Source of the DNA: Dermanyssus gallinae
Taxonomy: Eukaryota; Arthropoda; Arachnida; Mesostigmata; Dermanyssidae
Direction: 5' to 3'
NCBI GenBank assembly: GCA_003439945.1
Contig: QVRM01006786.1
Span: 1 to 64,000, forward strand
DNA: 64,000 nt
Position 1 is the stretch's first letter, and every line of letters begins with the position of its first letter. The notes beneath the pieces are model-generated. The model was not told the origin of the DNA. It worked only from the letters and a program-made list of their open reading frames with translations, and ran no database searches. Both the position numbers and the translations under genes were made by a program. Positions 1-11,805 of the stretch are shown piece by piece.

Positions 1-705
1 CTTTCGAGCGTGTCTTACGGAATCCAACTTATTTCTTGAAAAGAAACCAATCAAACTAAGATGCCCTTCAAATCTGGACTTAACCGCTCTTTCAATTTTT
101 GGAGAGCTAATCCACTAACGAAATTGGATGGCAATTATACGAATGATTACGGTCGCCCTTATTTTTAGATTAGGGAATAACTGTGGACACCTTAATCCAG
201 CTGGAAAGACACCAGTAGTCAGAAAACGGTTTATAATATGCGCCAATGGACGAGCAAGCAAGGGGGACGGAGGACAGCTTTAGCAATCTGTCTGGGATTC
301 CTGCAGCCCTAAGTCTCCAGGAAGCGTTAGTGTATTCTGGCCTTCTCTGTACCTCCGGCGTACTCTCAATAACAAAAAAAAAAAGAATAACAGGTCGCTC
401 TTAACCAGGTGGCTACCAGAGCTAGCTGACGGTCTTCCTTGACTTTGAGAGCTTTTACTGTGTTGGATCCTACCATCGCAAAATGGTGTTTTCGTTCCGT
501 TACGATGTCCCTAGGCCCAGTCAGAAGGCCAGAACTGACTTCCAGAGTCATAGGAAGTTTCATTGGCTTTGTGGCTTAAAAGTGTCACCCTGGAGTTGCC
601 CTGAAGCGTGTCTTATAAAAATTAGCATTGGCTTTACGAAGTTCACGCTTGTAGCGCAGGAAACTACGAGAATAAGCAGACTTTGATTCTGCCAAGTGAG
701 CTTTT
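1..705 (-). mobile_element. Decayed LINE fragment, minus strand
   Basis: Read on the minus strand, about 690 to 590 encodes a basic linker stretch (for example SFLRYKRELRKANANFYKTR) like the segment between endonuclease and reverse transcriptase in Jockey/CR1-type LINEs. Further downstream, about 130 to 60 encodes fragments resembling the start of a reverse transcriptase (INRFLTTGVFPAGL, then CPQLFPNLKI and a SPKIERA-like motif). The frame shifts several times and stops occur, so this is an old relic. The window edge cuts it on the left. Clade assignment is inference from motifs only. Confidence 0.5.
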
Positions 706-855
706 AGGTGCCAACGGTAAAGTTTGTTAACGCTTTGCCTTAGCTTAGCTTGAAAATTGAGCGTTTGATGAAAAATTGAGCTATTTCAAATTCCCTGAAC
801 TGTTAAAACATTTATTGTATTCATTGACTACCAAATTACTGAAAGGTGAGAAACC

Positions 856-856
<1 letters not shown>

Positions 857-907
<51 letters not shown>

Positions 908-945
908 GAGAGAGAAGAGAGAGAAGAGAGAGAAAGAAGAGAGAT
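857..945. repeat. (TA)n followed by (GA)n microsatellite
   Basis: A pure TA run at 857-888 passes directly into an impure GA run to about 945. The short open frames across it (YIYIYI, SLSLSL) are repeat artefacts. Confidence 0.95.
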
Positions 946-959
946 ATTTTCCTAGAATT

Positions 960-1166
960 TTTTTTTGATTTTCTGTAAGGCAATTGTCCGTGTACGCTTT
1001 TTTTGTGTCATGGCTAATTTTAATCCACTCCGGCATTTACCTTGTCTAAATTGGAAACCATGCAAACCAATTTAACCTGCAACCCAGATGGCCGATCTGG
1101 GTCATGAACCCAGTCCTCCCGAATGCAAGGCAAAAGCTTTGTTACTAAGCCATCTTGCTCGGTCCA
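960..1166 (-). mobile_element. tRNA-derived SINE, family 1 (minus)
   Basis: This is one of four copies of a roughly 190-200-bp family in the window (others near 12,486, 19,475 and 52,275). On the minus strand the head reads GATGGCTTAGTaacaaag, matching a Pol III A box (TRGYNNARNNG); a degenerate B box follows in the segment reading as a decayed 'gggttcatgaccc'. The body continues into a conserved AATTGGTTTGCATGG segment and the tail near the CCGTGTACGG-like motif. It is a SINE, not a tRNA gene: no acceptor-stem pairing and no CCA-competent end is seen. Confidence 0.75.
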
Positions 1167-1199
1167 ACAAACGTTGGGATCTAAAGCCAAAATGTAGGA

Positions 1200-3470
1200 A
1201 CTGAAAATAATTTTGAATTTGAACCCTGAATGTCGAGGCTATCTTTGATCTTACCGTAATACAATCGGCACACCGCAAGCACTGTCAAGTGGAGTTCAAG
1301 TTACACCGAAGACAAGAAATGGCGACACCTATAATCAATCGACCATCTCGCTCATTGGATGTCCATATACTGGAACAAGCACTACAAATGGCCTACGGCA
1401 CAGATGATATAAACTATATTGAAAAAACGATTAAGCGATCTATCCACACGGCTGCAAAACCAAAGGATGTGAGACTGCAGAGACACAAGCCGTGGTTTGA
1501 CAAGGAGTGTCGACAAATGAAGAAGGTGATCTGTTTGTACAAACCCACAACGACAAGTGAACTTCTACAACTGGTGGAATTAAAACGAATATTTAGATGT
1601 ATGAAGAAAGAAAAGAAACGGCATTACGAGGAACAACAACGCATTAGGCTAATTTCGGAAAGCGTGCGGAAACCATGGCTACTTCTTCCAAGGAGACCAG
1701 TGCCTTCAAACCCATTGATAAATGACGAAGAGTGGGTAGCCCACTTTACAAATCTATTTACGAGAAACGTCATATTGCCAGATCAGGACCTTTTAGAAGA
1801 AATTGTTGATTTTACTGAGGACGAAGTCAAAACCGCAATTATATCGAAGCAAAACGGGAAATCAGCAGGACCCGATCGTATTCTTAATGAACACCTAAAG
1901 TCTAATATTGACGCTTTATGCCCTATTGTGACAAAACTATACAATGAATGTGTTCGACAAGGCAAAATTCCCGATGAGTGGCGGAAAAGCTATCTACAGC
2001 CTATATTTAAGCGAAAGGGAGATGCAACTGACCCAAAGAACTACAGGGGCATAGCACTTACAAGCGTCCTTTACAAGATACTAACGTCGCTCATCGTTAA
2101 TCGACTGTACCCGTGCGTAGAAGACAAAATTCCAGCAGAACAATACGGTTTTTTAAAGAGGCGATCGACGTCAGATGCAGTTGAGTTTGTTTAAGCCATG
2201 TATCACAACGCCTTTCTAACAAGAAAATGACATACGCTGCGTTTATAGATTTTCAAACTGCTTTCGATTGCCTGCCAAGGGACCGTTTATTAGACACGCT
2301 TCGCAAACGTTTTAACATAACAGGCCCCCTTTTTAATCTCGTTCATAATATATTAGCGCACAATATAATTTGGGTGAAAAACGGCGACCACTATGTACAA
2401 ACACCCGTAACACAAACAATCGGGGTAGCCCAGGGAGACTCAGCTAGCCCATTTCTTTTTATTTTGTACGTGACTGGACTCGCGGACTTACTGCGTAATC
2501 TTAAAGCCCATTTTGCATTTTATGCTGACGACTTAGTCATTTTAGCAAAATCTCGTAACCATCTACAGTTTTACCTCAACGAAACTGCGAAGTGGTGCGA
2601 AGAAAACAAGCTCAAGATTAACGCGGAAAAGCCACAGGTCTTACGCTTTAGCAAAGGAGGGTCATACGCGGCCAGTGATCATGATCTGTCAGTATATGGA
2701 CAACCACTCAAATTAGTTAGCCACTTCTCGTACTTAGGCATCACACTAACGCCCGGGCTCTCTTTTAGCAGACATATCGAGGAGATACAAGCAAAAGCTA
2801 CGTCTGCAATGTTTTTGTTAGGTAATATGCACGATGTGGACGTAAAAACAGCTATAAATTGCTTTAAAATCAAAGTACTCCCTGTAGCAACATACTGCCT
2901 TTCCACAATTGCACCATACCTGACGCTTAGCCATTTAAAAAGTCTAGACAAGCTAAAGGCCAGATATGTTAAGCGTGTTTTGCGGCTTCCAAAGTGCGCC
3001 TCGGCAACACTTGCCTTAGAGATGTGCGGAGAGAGAACACTTATTGAAGACCTAGCACTTAGTAACACACCATTTACACCGCATATTCTAGACTCATATC
3101 GAGCCTACAGAGAAAACAGAAATTTAACATTTGTAGCTGAGAATTATACTGATGGCCCGGCCTTTTCTTCACGTAGATGGAAAGGAGCCATGCAAAGGAA
3201 CCGCTCGGTAATCTGCCGAATAACCTGGCACGGGTACCACCATTACATATGCATGAAGCCAAGCTGTTTTAATATTGAAGAATGTGTTTGTAGCTTTTGC
3301 GGAGAGTTTGATATTGGACGCTATCATATATTTGTGTGCCCAGAAATATGCGGAACGTCCTTATCATCCAAAGTTAAATTTGTATTGTAAGACCAAAAAG
3401 TCACATTGTGACACCTTGTGCAAATTGAATCAACTGTCTACCAATTTTGTGGTGAAATAAATGCTGAATT
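1200..3470 (+). mobile_element. 5'-truncated non-LTR retrotransposon (LINE), plus strand
   Basis: The region encodes the last residues of an AP-like endonuclease (an HCQVEFK motif near 1280, like the usual SDHxPVxF end), a basic linker, a reverse transcriptase and a C-terminal Cys/His motif. It is followed by a short 3' UTR with an AATAAA near 3457. The 5' part of the endonuclease is missing, as in most LINE insertions. Related C-terminal ends (HGYHH plus a Cys/His cluster) recur at 22,982-24,753, 43,828-44,151 and 58,390-59,077, so this is a locally abundant family. I cannot name the clade safely. Confidence 0.85.
1256..3390 (+). pseudogene. LINE endonuclease/reverse transcriptase ORF, broken by a stop and a frameshift
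   Basis: The first open part (to 2194) holds the end of the endonuclease, a basic linker and RT fingers (PKNYRGIALTSVLYKIL). It stops at TAA 2192-2194. The protein would continue in the same frame for about ten codons (AMYHNAF...), then a one-base shift near 2223 moves it to the frame opened at 2227. The second part has RT motif A (AAFIDFQTAFD, catalytic Asp at residue 8), motif B (GVAQGDSASPFLF) and the YADD catalytic box at residues 99-102. A thumb region and a C-terminal CxxCG...YHxxxxC knuckle follow. All catalytic residues are present, so decay looks recent. The element cannot make a full protein as it stands. The GTG at 1289 is only where the open frame is usually drawn, not a real start. 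Confidence 0.85.
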
Positions 3471-3479
3471 GAAAATAAT

Positions 3480-5050
3480 TTTATTTTTTGAGAATTATTT
3501 TCAATATAACTCTTCTTATGCTTTAAGCTACATTAGAATACAAATCAACAGATGCAAAACTCTGTCCCTTAAACACGCAGGTATGATTGGTGTGTCGATA
3601 GGACAACTGAGGCTCTTGCAATCGTAGAGTTACTACTACCAGTACTGGATCCGAAAGCTTATTGGACAGAAGATCCTGTATATGGAATTGTTTGCTACTC
3701 TCGGACGTGTATTTAGTATGGCGTGGTGGATAGTGTAGCGTAATGCCACATATCGGTAGCCTCTAGGGTTCAGGCAGAACTATAGAACTATGCGAGCACC
3801 CGGTATCGCCATCTGTAGGACCGAGTCATTCAGTTGGCCCCGGCGGATGATCCGCCGAGGCCCTTACTTACGAAACAAACCTCTCCCCACTTAACTTTCA
3901 CTAGCTGCCTGCCCAGCTGTTCGTATCGAGTACTATGAGGTATCCGACAAAGGTAGTGGTGGACGCTTCCTGATCCTTCAGATTAGCCATGGCTGTCCAT
4001 CGAGGTCCACACACTCGGCACGTATCCCCCCAACTAAGGCCAACGCCAATCGTTCATGCTGTGAGCCCAACGTTGAAATCATTGCGACATTGCCCTGTAT
4101 TGCTTCCCACGATGATATACTACACAAATAATGTAATGGAAAAAAAGGTTGTATATACACACAGAGACCGAGAGCGAACGAGTGAGAGAAAGAGAAGGCT
4201 AATGTTTATAGAAACAAGTACGTGCTCAATATATAAACTTTTTTTTATGTTTACGTGGTAACTTGCCGATTGAGGAGTGCTGACGTGTATGCGATGTTAA
4301 TCTGTGATCGAGGTATAAAGCAGTCACATGTTTAGAATAGGCCTCATAGTCATTTTCGAGTCCGTGCCTGGACGGATTGGGCATTGTCGGGAGCGCATGC
4401 GTCAGAATAGACATATAGCATACCACACACATATACAAAACTTCTGACGTACGCATCGCTAAAGGATTAGCCTGTTTACAGTATTGGCGCCAATGCGTCA
4501 TCTCAGAGTCCATTGCCAATTATGTAATAAATCGATTCGTCAAAAAAATACGATTGTTTACTTTATACTTACCTTTACGTGCATTCATTATATTTTACTT
4601 GTAACTAGTATCATAGGCGATATTGCATGAATCCACTATGGACTTTCTTGCGTGGTATAATATTGTGACGAAGTTTGTCCAACAACGCACTGCACTGTAT
4701 GTGCATCACGGCACAATTTAAATAAGTTCTAACGGCCAGAGCGTCCCCGCCAACGGGATTCAGATTTACTCTAACCGACCACGGACAACGGCTAGAGCGC
4801 CCGCGCCAAAATCTCAACGTACCCAACGTTCACCGACCGATACATGTCTCAACCGAACAAGACATGTCTCAGAAAACCGCCACAGCCTTTCGCGCTGAAA
4901 CCCCAACGTCCTCCATCGTCCAAACGATCATCGGCCGACACCGAGAGAAGGTCGACCTATGATCGTCAACCCGAGTCAAACCATAACCTAACCTGTATTG
5001 CTATACGAAACAAACACAGGCCGCTGTGAATTTCGACCAATTTGAGAGCG
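3480..5050. other. No gene recognised
   Basis: Only short open frames without recognisable motifs. A 15-base GC palindrome (GGCGGATGATCCGCC) lies near 3845. A GA-rich patch (agagaccgagagcgaacgag) lies near 4162. I see no splice-flanked coding block. Confidence 0.4.
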
Positions 5051-5054
5051 GGTT

Positions 5055-5076
5055 CTGACACCCTTTTGGGTGTCAG
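5055..5076. other. Perfect 9-bp hairpin with TTTT loop
   Basis: CTGACACCC and GGGTGTCAG pair perfectly around TTTT. It lies just upstream of an 'aataaatagac' TATA-like stretch at about 5100. It could be part of an LTR or promoter of an unidentified element covering about 5,040-5,290, but no second copy was found to prove this. Confidence 0.5.
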
Positions 5077-5614
5077 CACGCCGCGGTGCCTCGTGAACCA
5101 ATAAATAGACCGAGCATCATGGCTTATTAAGCATCCGTTGTTCGGCTGTGCTTTGCATTAGACCTTATGCTGCGTGTCGTCATTTATAGTTCGTAAGACC
5201 CCTGCGCTGCAATACCCGTCCGGCTGAGCCTACATCCCCCAGCTGACTTAGCGTAACACAGCAACGTTACAATATTATAGGCAATGGTAATAGTTTTCGG
5301 TTTCGAAATAGAACGGTGCGGACGTGTTGGGCGACGTACAGGCCTGAGTCGGGCCTAAGGTACGTCAACATTGTGTTAGGAAATGGGTGCTCTGACTTGC
5401 TTTGGATCGCTGATATTCGGAATTGTGGACCTTGGCGGACCTATTGTGTGTGGGGCATAACTGTGCAACGTGTCTGTATGTTGCACTATACACTTTGCAA
5501 CTAACAGTATTAGGACTATTTCACATAGCGTACGCTTCCTTAAGTTTATTGAGTATCTCCGTAATTCCGTGCAGATCCGTCCGCACTTTGGTTCTAAAAA
5601 GCTAGATATCTCAC

Positions 5615-6095
5615 TGTAGTGTCCACCACCCTCACGGCTTGCCGGCGACCGTTACGAGTTCGCCATTCTCTCGCTCAAGCAACACACACCCACGACTACT
5701 AACTAGTTTGTTCTCATGCCTCCTCATATACTCACAGATTGCCCGCGCATTTTGTGACTTCCCGCGTCTTCGTTAGTACGATGGCGGCATCTTCTATTTT
5801 AAAAAAAGAACCTTTTGGGGCTGACTCTCAGCCAAGATTTCACGTCCATGGGACTGCTTTTCGCATTGCTTCATAGACGGACCCTCATAAACACAAATGT
5901 GCAACGGTGGGGTTCCAACCCGCGCACCTGCTATGTGTCTCCTCCGGTCGCGAGGCGCAGACGCATGCACCCACCACGCCACCACCGGGCTCGACGGCAT
6001 CTTCTATTTGGCACCATGCATTTAGCTTGCTTCGGCAATGCCGCCAACCGGCGCTGTCTACGCCCGCGCTGCTGAACGGACGCTGCTACCCTACA
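5615..6095 (+). mobile_element. Solo-LTR-like element carrying a SINE
   Basis: Starts TGTAGTGTCCACC and ends CCCTACA (TG...CA with short inverted ends TGTAG/CTACA). A second copy without the SINE lies at 38,644-38,928 and a fragment at 45,601-45,679 on the minus strand. The unit without the SINE is about 285 bp and contains a TATA-like motif (ATATACTCACAGATTG) in both long copies. That fits an LTR better than a coding element. The flanks read tcac/ccac, a possible 4-bp target duplication. No gag or pol lies next to it, so it is probably a solo LTR (inference); a MITE is the alternative. Confidence 0.6.
5800..5994 (-). mobile_element. tRNA-derived SINE, family 2 (minus), with target duplication
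   Basis: It is flanked by a perfect 15-bp direct repeat CGGCATCTTCTATTT at 5785-5799 and 5995-6009. The LTR copy at 38,828-38,842 has this 15-mer once, which is the empty site. The minus-strand head TCGAGCCCGGTGGTGGCG and the promoter region GGTTGGAACCCC (one change from a B box) mark it as tRNA-like. Its tail ends in an A-rich run next to the left repeat. The broken B box suggests this copy is not transcribed. Confidence 0.9.
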
Positions 6096-6099
6096 CCCA

Positions 6100-7386
6100 C
6101 CGTTGACGCTGGTGGCGCCAGCAACGGCGATTTCACAACAGTTTCACTTCGTGTGATTTAACATGGCAGTTTAAACGGCTGTAGTAACACAGCCTGATAA
6201 ACTGGCAGCAGGTCCGCCAAGTCCCAGGGAATGGCCAACGCGGGGAACAGTGGATGAAAGAGGCAAGATATCGACAGATAAGAGAAAAAGAGGAGGACAT
6301 TGGGGCCAGATATATCTCGCACGCGATGACTGACGAGCAATCGGAAGCTAAGAAAAGCGTCACCTCTAGAAAGGGTGAATACGGCTAGGGAACAAACATC
6401 CCAGAGGAGGTTAAAGAATAAGGTAATTCCAAAACACCGTAATGACGTTGAAGCGGCGGATAGATTGCGGATGGTGAAACTGCGCAAAAACGTGGTTCCA
6501 CGTAGGAAGATATTCAATAATACACCAAAAATTGTCCTAAGCTACTATGCCGGTAGCGTCATTACCGAAACGAGAAAGGGCCACGCGGCCCGCAACGTTA
6601 CAGGACGAGGGTACCATCGAAGTCCTCAGTGGAGAAATCTGGCGCCTCCATAAAGCGAGGTAGAACTACAAAAGAATATAGACAAACAAAAAGTAGGATG
6701 TAATGGAACGGAACAGGGAAATCTGGGGACGAAAGTGGGGTGCACCGTTTCAGATGTCCAGGCAAGGAGTAGGACAAATAGCAGCACAAATCAAGGAGGC
6801 AATCGGAGAGGCAGTGACACTGAAGCAACAAGCGGGTGTCTCAAAACGGAAGCAACGGCCGTCTTGCATTTCAAAACATTTGGGTGGTTCATTAAAAGTA
6901 TGCGCACGGCTTGCAGGACCTGGTGCTTTTCTTGACCGTGTGCGTCCGGCCACGACTTAGAGGCAGGGTCTGAAGTTTCCTCAATAGTACGGGCTGCGGC
7001 CAAGGTTTTTGCAGAAAGAACGCAGCTATAGTCCATCTATGTTGCATACATATAGCACTTAACATTGGCCCTGATGCGTTTCCTTTTCTCCGCGTTTGAA
7101 ACAGTAAAATTAAGTTGACCGAGCTGCCGTACAATTCCTGGCTGGATACCAAACTAAGACACAGTAAATACTAAAGAACCGAGACCATTTCGTCTAAGCG
7201 GCACAGGGTCTAATCAAGATGTATATGTCTTTGTCGTAAGAGTCTTTAAACTTCCTTGGGAGGGGGCGAATTTTAGCAATGTCTGAGTAGTCGCTTACCC
7301 GTTTTTTTGAGTAAACACTATTTCCGGCGCTTTGTCCTTAGTGAATCGTTTGAGAATGTTCTTCGGCTCGATGGACTCATCTAGAC
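6100..7386 (+). other. Possible decayed retroelement ORF1-like sequence
   Basis: Two charged, basic open segments (6375-6653 and 6703-6960) read on the plus strand and lie in different frames. The second has a QMSRQGVGQIAAQIKEAI stretch. They look like the nucleic-acid-binding, coiled type of ORF1 but show no zinc knuckle. No splice context supports a host exon. This is a weak call based on composition only. Confidence 0.2.
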
Positions 7387-7397
7387 CTCAGATTAAG

Positions 7398-7577
7398 TCG
7401 AGCCCGGTGACGCAATTCATTTGCGTGCGCCTCGCAACCGGGGGAGACAAATATGTGCACGGGTTCGATTCCCACCACTGCACGTTTGTGTGTTATGAGG
7501 TCCGTCTTACGAAGCAGTGCCAAAGCAAACCCATGAACGGTAAATGGTGGGTGAGGGATTGCCCGAAAAGTTTTTAG
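7398..7577 (+). mobile_element. tRNA-derived SINE, family 2 (plus)
   Basis: Head TCGAGCCCGGTGACG, then GCGCCTCGCAACCGG and a B-box-like GGTTCGATTCCC, followed by the family body (TTATGAGGTCCGTCTTACGAAGCA) and an end in TTTTT. It is flanked by an imperfect 11-bp duplication, ctcagattaag at 7387-7397 and ctcggattagg at 7580-7590. The B box GGTTCGATTCC fits the GGTTCGANNCC consensus; the A-box region has drifted. Confidence 0.8.
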
Positions 7578-7590
7578 GTCTCGGATTAGG

Positions 7591-9500
7591 ACAGCTTTGG
7601 TTTGTGAGACCAAGATTGTCATGATCAGAGTTTGGGTTTCGCGTCGCGTCTAACGCGTTTTCTCCTCTATTTGATGCAGCGATTTGCCAGTTGCATCGGA
7701 AGTAGTACCGCGTACCTATCACGCATATTTCATATGTAGCTGTTCTTGACGCTCTGGTGTCTACGTCAGTCGTCGCTGGGTCAATGTTGTTCCTAAGAGA
7801 ACGTTGGCCATCAGTATAATATACCTGGTTTTAGAATTTTCAGTACTTAGAGTAAGAGAGAAGATACAGAAGGCTTCTTTCCCTTCTTTCTTGTGAGTCT
7901 TTTCTGTTGACTCGTAATTCCAGGGTCATGTCGGGATAACCGTCGCTGCCTGGATGCCACGTGTTCTAAGAGAGCTACTTCTCTTAGGATCTAAGTGGAG
8001 AACCCGTTTTCATTATCTTCGACGTGAGCGATCATCCCTGCAACGAGTGACCGTGTTGAAGCTGGAGTGTTCTCACATTCCTCGATTATAAGGATGTCTG
8101 GATTCTACACGAAAACAGCCTCCCTTTCCGTGGCAATGTATCTTACAGTCTGGGCAATTGTAGCGAGAATTGCTTGAAGAAGCGATCGTCTTTGTCATAC
8201 CTTTGTGAGAGCACTGAGAGCCTTGTCACCTAAGATACTGGCCTTAATGAGGCTGGTGACAATGTAGGTACGCGCCGGCCATTCCCTTGCATGAGATATG
8301 CGTATTGTATTTCGGTTAGCTCCCTCTTTAAAGAGGAGGCCGTGTATTCCTCCGGCACTTAATTCCTCTGGTTGTGGGAGAGGAAAGAGCTCTGAAAGTG
8401 GGTGGGTATTTGTCTCAACGGATAGTCCCTTTGATTTAGCCAGGGCGAAACCTGATGCGGTCGCTGTAGTTGCTGTTGTCGTTGTTATCGTGTTGTGGCT
8501 TGCTCAGTATTGGTTCAAATCTTTAATTCAAAGACAGCCAGGTTCGGCTAGTTATGGGAGCCAAGATAAATAAATTACTCGGCAGCCAGACGAACCCTGC
8601 AAACTGACGTTGCAGGCTGCCTTGGCGATACGACGTTGGACGTTTTTACTGCGGGACGACTCCGGGCCAGGAAGGAAGAAGCCGATAAAACTGAACTCAA
8701 GCGACGCTCGAGCTCTGATGAAGCTGAAACGGCTAACAAAAACACGCAAACAAACGCAAAGTAGAAACAACAAGGCGACACTGATTGACGCGTGACAGAA
8801 ACGAAATATGATACAAAACTGGCCCTGTCTAGAAGATTTCCAGGACTCAAAAACGGCGAGCAAAATAGTGATGGTCGCCGACCGAATAATGAAAGGCAGC
8901 TTCTCATGAGGCAGAGACGTTTCTACTAAGCGTCTGGGCACGCGAAGAAGCTCACTTCGTTCATATATAGATACACTTCTGTATTGCAGAATGTATATAT
9001 TTAGATATATTTTTTTAAATATTTTTTTATATTATTATTTATTTATTTATATAATTATTTTAGAAAAAAAAATATTTATTTAGATATTTATTCTAGAAAA
9101 AAATACGCAAGCTAAACATCTAAACGAGTTACTTTGCTTGCATTTTACTAATCTAAATAGCATGCGATGACAAAGTAAATGGAAATTTAGAATAAGTCAG
9201 TTTCCCACTTTGCGTGGACTCGCATACGAGTGGTACGATGCGCCTTATTTTTGTGTCATTTTAACGCTTTATTCAATTTGACCGAATCTCTGTTTATTCG
9301 TATTGTATATATTAGGATAGTACATATATTGTATTCTCCTAATTTGCAATTTGGCAATATCAATTATCTTGTACAGTGTGCTGATTGATACTGTGGTATC
9401 ACTACAATCACGCGGTTAACCTGTTGGCAAATTCGCTAGCTAGCTGACACCTTCATAAAACGACTATTCGAACTATTAGCGTATACAATTATGTAGCCCT
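7591..9500. other. Mostly non-coding; one charged open segment and an AT-rich patch
   Basis: Position 8575-8764 on the plus strand is open in one frame and gives a charged sequence (RKEEADKTELKRRSSSDEAE) ending at TAG. No initiator or convincing splice sites were found, so it is not called as a gene. Positions 8990-9110 are extremely AT-rich (runs of T, TTTA and A). Nothing else is recognisable. Confidence 0.3.
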
Positions 9501-10060
9501 TAGCGTTGCGCTATGCCTGTTCCATCTAAAGATTGCACCGACGGCAGCATATGGACTAAACATAATATTACGAAGACCAAGTGATGCAGAGGCTCGGTTA
9601 AATGTTCTAGGAATATCTTAATCGTCGCTTTGCGGTGCCAACAACGGTTGCTTTCATCGACTGCTTGAAGTGCTGGAAACAGAAATTTGCCAAAATATAA
9701 TTTGGAGAGCGGGTGCAAAAAAAAGCAACCCCGCGTCGAGAGTGTCGATTCCACATACGGCATTTCCTGTAATGCAGGCAACCTAACAGTTAGATAAATG
9801 GACAAAAATAACGGACAAGAATCAGATGACTCCGCAGGATCTCCCACAACTCTCCCCATATTTTAGATAAACTGAAATAAAAGATAAATAATAAAAAAAT
9901 CAAAAAAAAAAAAAATGTATCGTAAATGTGGCACGGTCATGAAAGGCCACCTTCCTAAAAGCGTGTGATAGTAGTCGTGTACAGCAGATTGCCAGGCAAA
10001 AAACGTGACGATTTGATCGGTCCTGCCTTGCTCCGGTAGAGTCCCTGGCCACCGGACGCT
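9500..10060 (+). mobile_element. Probable relic of a LINE 3' end
   Basis: A plus-strand frame near 9510-9620 reads FHLKIAPTAAYGLNIIL followed by a leucine-rich segment. This resembles the post-RT region of the local LINE family (compare KVLPVATYCLSTIAPYL in the element at 2227-3390). Farther on, a RKCGTV segment near 9930 may be the remains of the Cys/His motif. Frames are broken and an A-rich stretch interrupts it (9892-9915). Low-confidence homology by eye. Confidence 0.3.
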
Positions 10061-10520
10061 AGGGTAGCAGAGGACGGCCACCTCGGAGAGTGGGGACACG
10101 GCTAGGGAGCTAGGTGAAATTACAACGGAACAGGGAAGGTTAAGGTTCGGGCTATTGGGCGAGTCTGCGCTCGACTGTGTCCGTCTTTCAGTTAGCTAAT
10201 GTGCGAGTGCGACTATGCGCGCCTGCTATTCTGTTGATTAGACCGCTGCCGTTTCGTAGCGTTTGAATTTTTTGCCATTGAACATATTCGCCCTCTCGAG
10301 TTGTTGTGAGTGGCAATGTTCAAGTTGCTGCATGCGGCGCTGTTTCGAATCGTTGTACGTAGCGACGATTCGGATTATTATCTTTATTATTATTGTACGT
10401 GGCAGCGTTTGTATTATCCGCAAGTCGTACCGTTCGAATTGCCGCTACACTAGACAGTCGAAAGTACGAAATTAAACATTTTGTCAACTGAAGAGTTGTT
10501 GCTCTCGCGGATACTCTTAA

Positions 10521-10523
<3 letters not shown>

Positions 10524-10592
<69 letters not shown>
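10524..10592. repeat. (TA)n microsatellite
   Basis: Uninterrupted alternating TA of about 69 bases. Confidence 0.97.
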
Positions 10593-10594
<2 letters not shown>

Positions 10595-11191
10595 TAAATT
10601 AAGAATTTGCGGTACATATTCATAAAAAGGGAAATATTTATTTAATCTTTTACAGTGCTTTTGTTTCCTTCGTAATAGTTCCCGACAGCTTCGTTTGTGT
10701 CCTTGTTTCCCATTCTATAAAACATGAATGCGTCTTGCAGAATCCAGTTGGGTCGCTATTACGATGCGTGCGCCGTTGTCGTGATGGAGGTCTAGTTGTT
10801 TGCCTTGGTCTAGAGTCCAAGCCTCTTTCGTATATAATATATATATCCAAGCGTGAGGTGCCACTGAGCGTGACGTTTGGAAGGCTTTCTTCTTCTTTCT
10901 TTTTAGGTGAATAGAGGTGATGTTGAAATATTCTGTTTAATTGATTTGACACATGTGCAGTATATCGACAGTTACCTGCGGAGCGCCTTACAACGACCAC
11001 ACAGAGATCTAGAAACTGGCCTATATATATATGTTTATATACAGGGTGTAGCAGAATTTTTTCATAATAGGTATAGGGAATTGTAGAGCTCTTAAAGCAA
11101 ATATTTTTTCCAATGGAACATGGTCTCTGAGAAGTCTTGTTTCGGAGTGAGAGTGAAATTACGACAGTTTGTGACACTAGTGTTTTTGCCC

Positions 11192-11805
11192 GACATAAGA
11201 GCATAAAATGTGCTGTTGCAAGACAACCATCGTCTTCCTATACAGAAACTAAGCACACCTTCGTGTTCGTGATAAAATTCTGCTCCATCTGAAGAATATA
11301 CACGGCCGGTCAGAAGACGCGACATGGTCGCTTAGGAGAGAATTCGCCTAAAATTAAGTTCTTTATTAGCGTTCACGCCAAATACTTTAAAATCATAATG
11401 CGCAATTCGTGACGATCATTTCAGTACCAAATCTATGTCAATGCGAGCTGTGGTTGTGGAGTAATTACGATTTTTCGGAGGACATGTCCAGACTGTGTGG
11501 CGACGTTCACTACCGCCGACGTGTCGCGCGACAGCCGCAGCGCGTCATTTTTCATGCACTTAATCTCGACATGTTTGCCGAAAGATCGTCATCACAGCTC
11601 GCATTGCCATAAGTTTGGTACCAAAATGATCGTCATAAAATCGTGCGCATTTGCTGAATATGTTAGCTTTGAACACGTGGGTAGTCGTAGGGTTATGATT
11701 TTGAGGTATTTGAAAGCAGAATTTTCTCACGAACACGACAGTGTGCTTAGTTTCTGTATAGGGGGTCTGGTTGTCTCGCAACAGCACATTTTATGCTTCT
11801 ATGTC
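11192..11805. repeat. Large imperfect inverted repeat (about 610 bp)
   Basis: The left arm from GACATAAGAGCATAAAATG (11,192) is matched in reverse complement by the right arm ending CATTTTATGCTTCTATGTC (11,805). Inner arms also match: the segment at about 11,409-11,455 (GACGATCATTTCAGTACC...) pairs with about 11,585-11,637 (GGTACCAAAATGATCGTC). Similarity is visible over nearly 300 bp per arm with small indels; the centre is near 11,500-11,530. Several short ORFs on both strands come from this symmetry. It could be a foldback element or an inverted duplication. No target duplication is clear. Confidence 0.8.

Noticed and set aside
836..1036. Open frames of the type YIYIYI or SLSLSL (also near 12,723, 43,028, 47,505-47,763, 52,327-52,545, 53,205-53,416, 55,749-56,030, 63,349)
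   Set aside because: They are translations of (TA)n and (GA)n microsatellites.
5055..5300. A second LTR family
   Set aside because: A hairpin and TATA-like box are present, but no second copy and no TG...CA ends could be defined.
6750..7152. Cluster of overlapping open frames on both strands
   Set aside because: All short and mutually shadowing, without recognisable domains.
8552..8941. 129-codon and 110-codon overlapping minus-strand ORFs
   Set aside because: Two overlapping frames with no motif or splice context; the opposite strand has an equally open charged frame.
10650..11204. 184-codon minus-strand ORF
   Set aside because: No motif, overlaps the end of the large inverted repeat, and composition changes along its length; likely chance.
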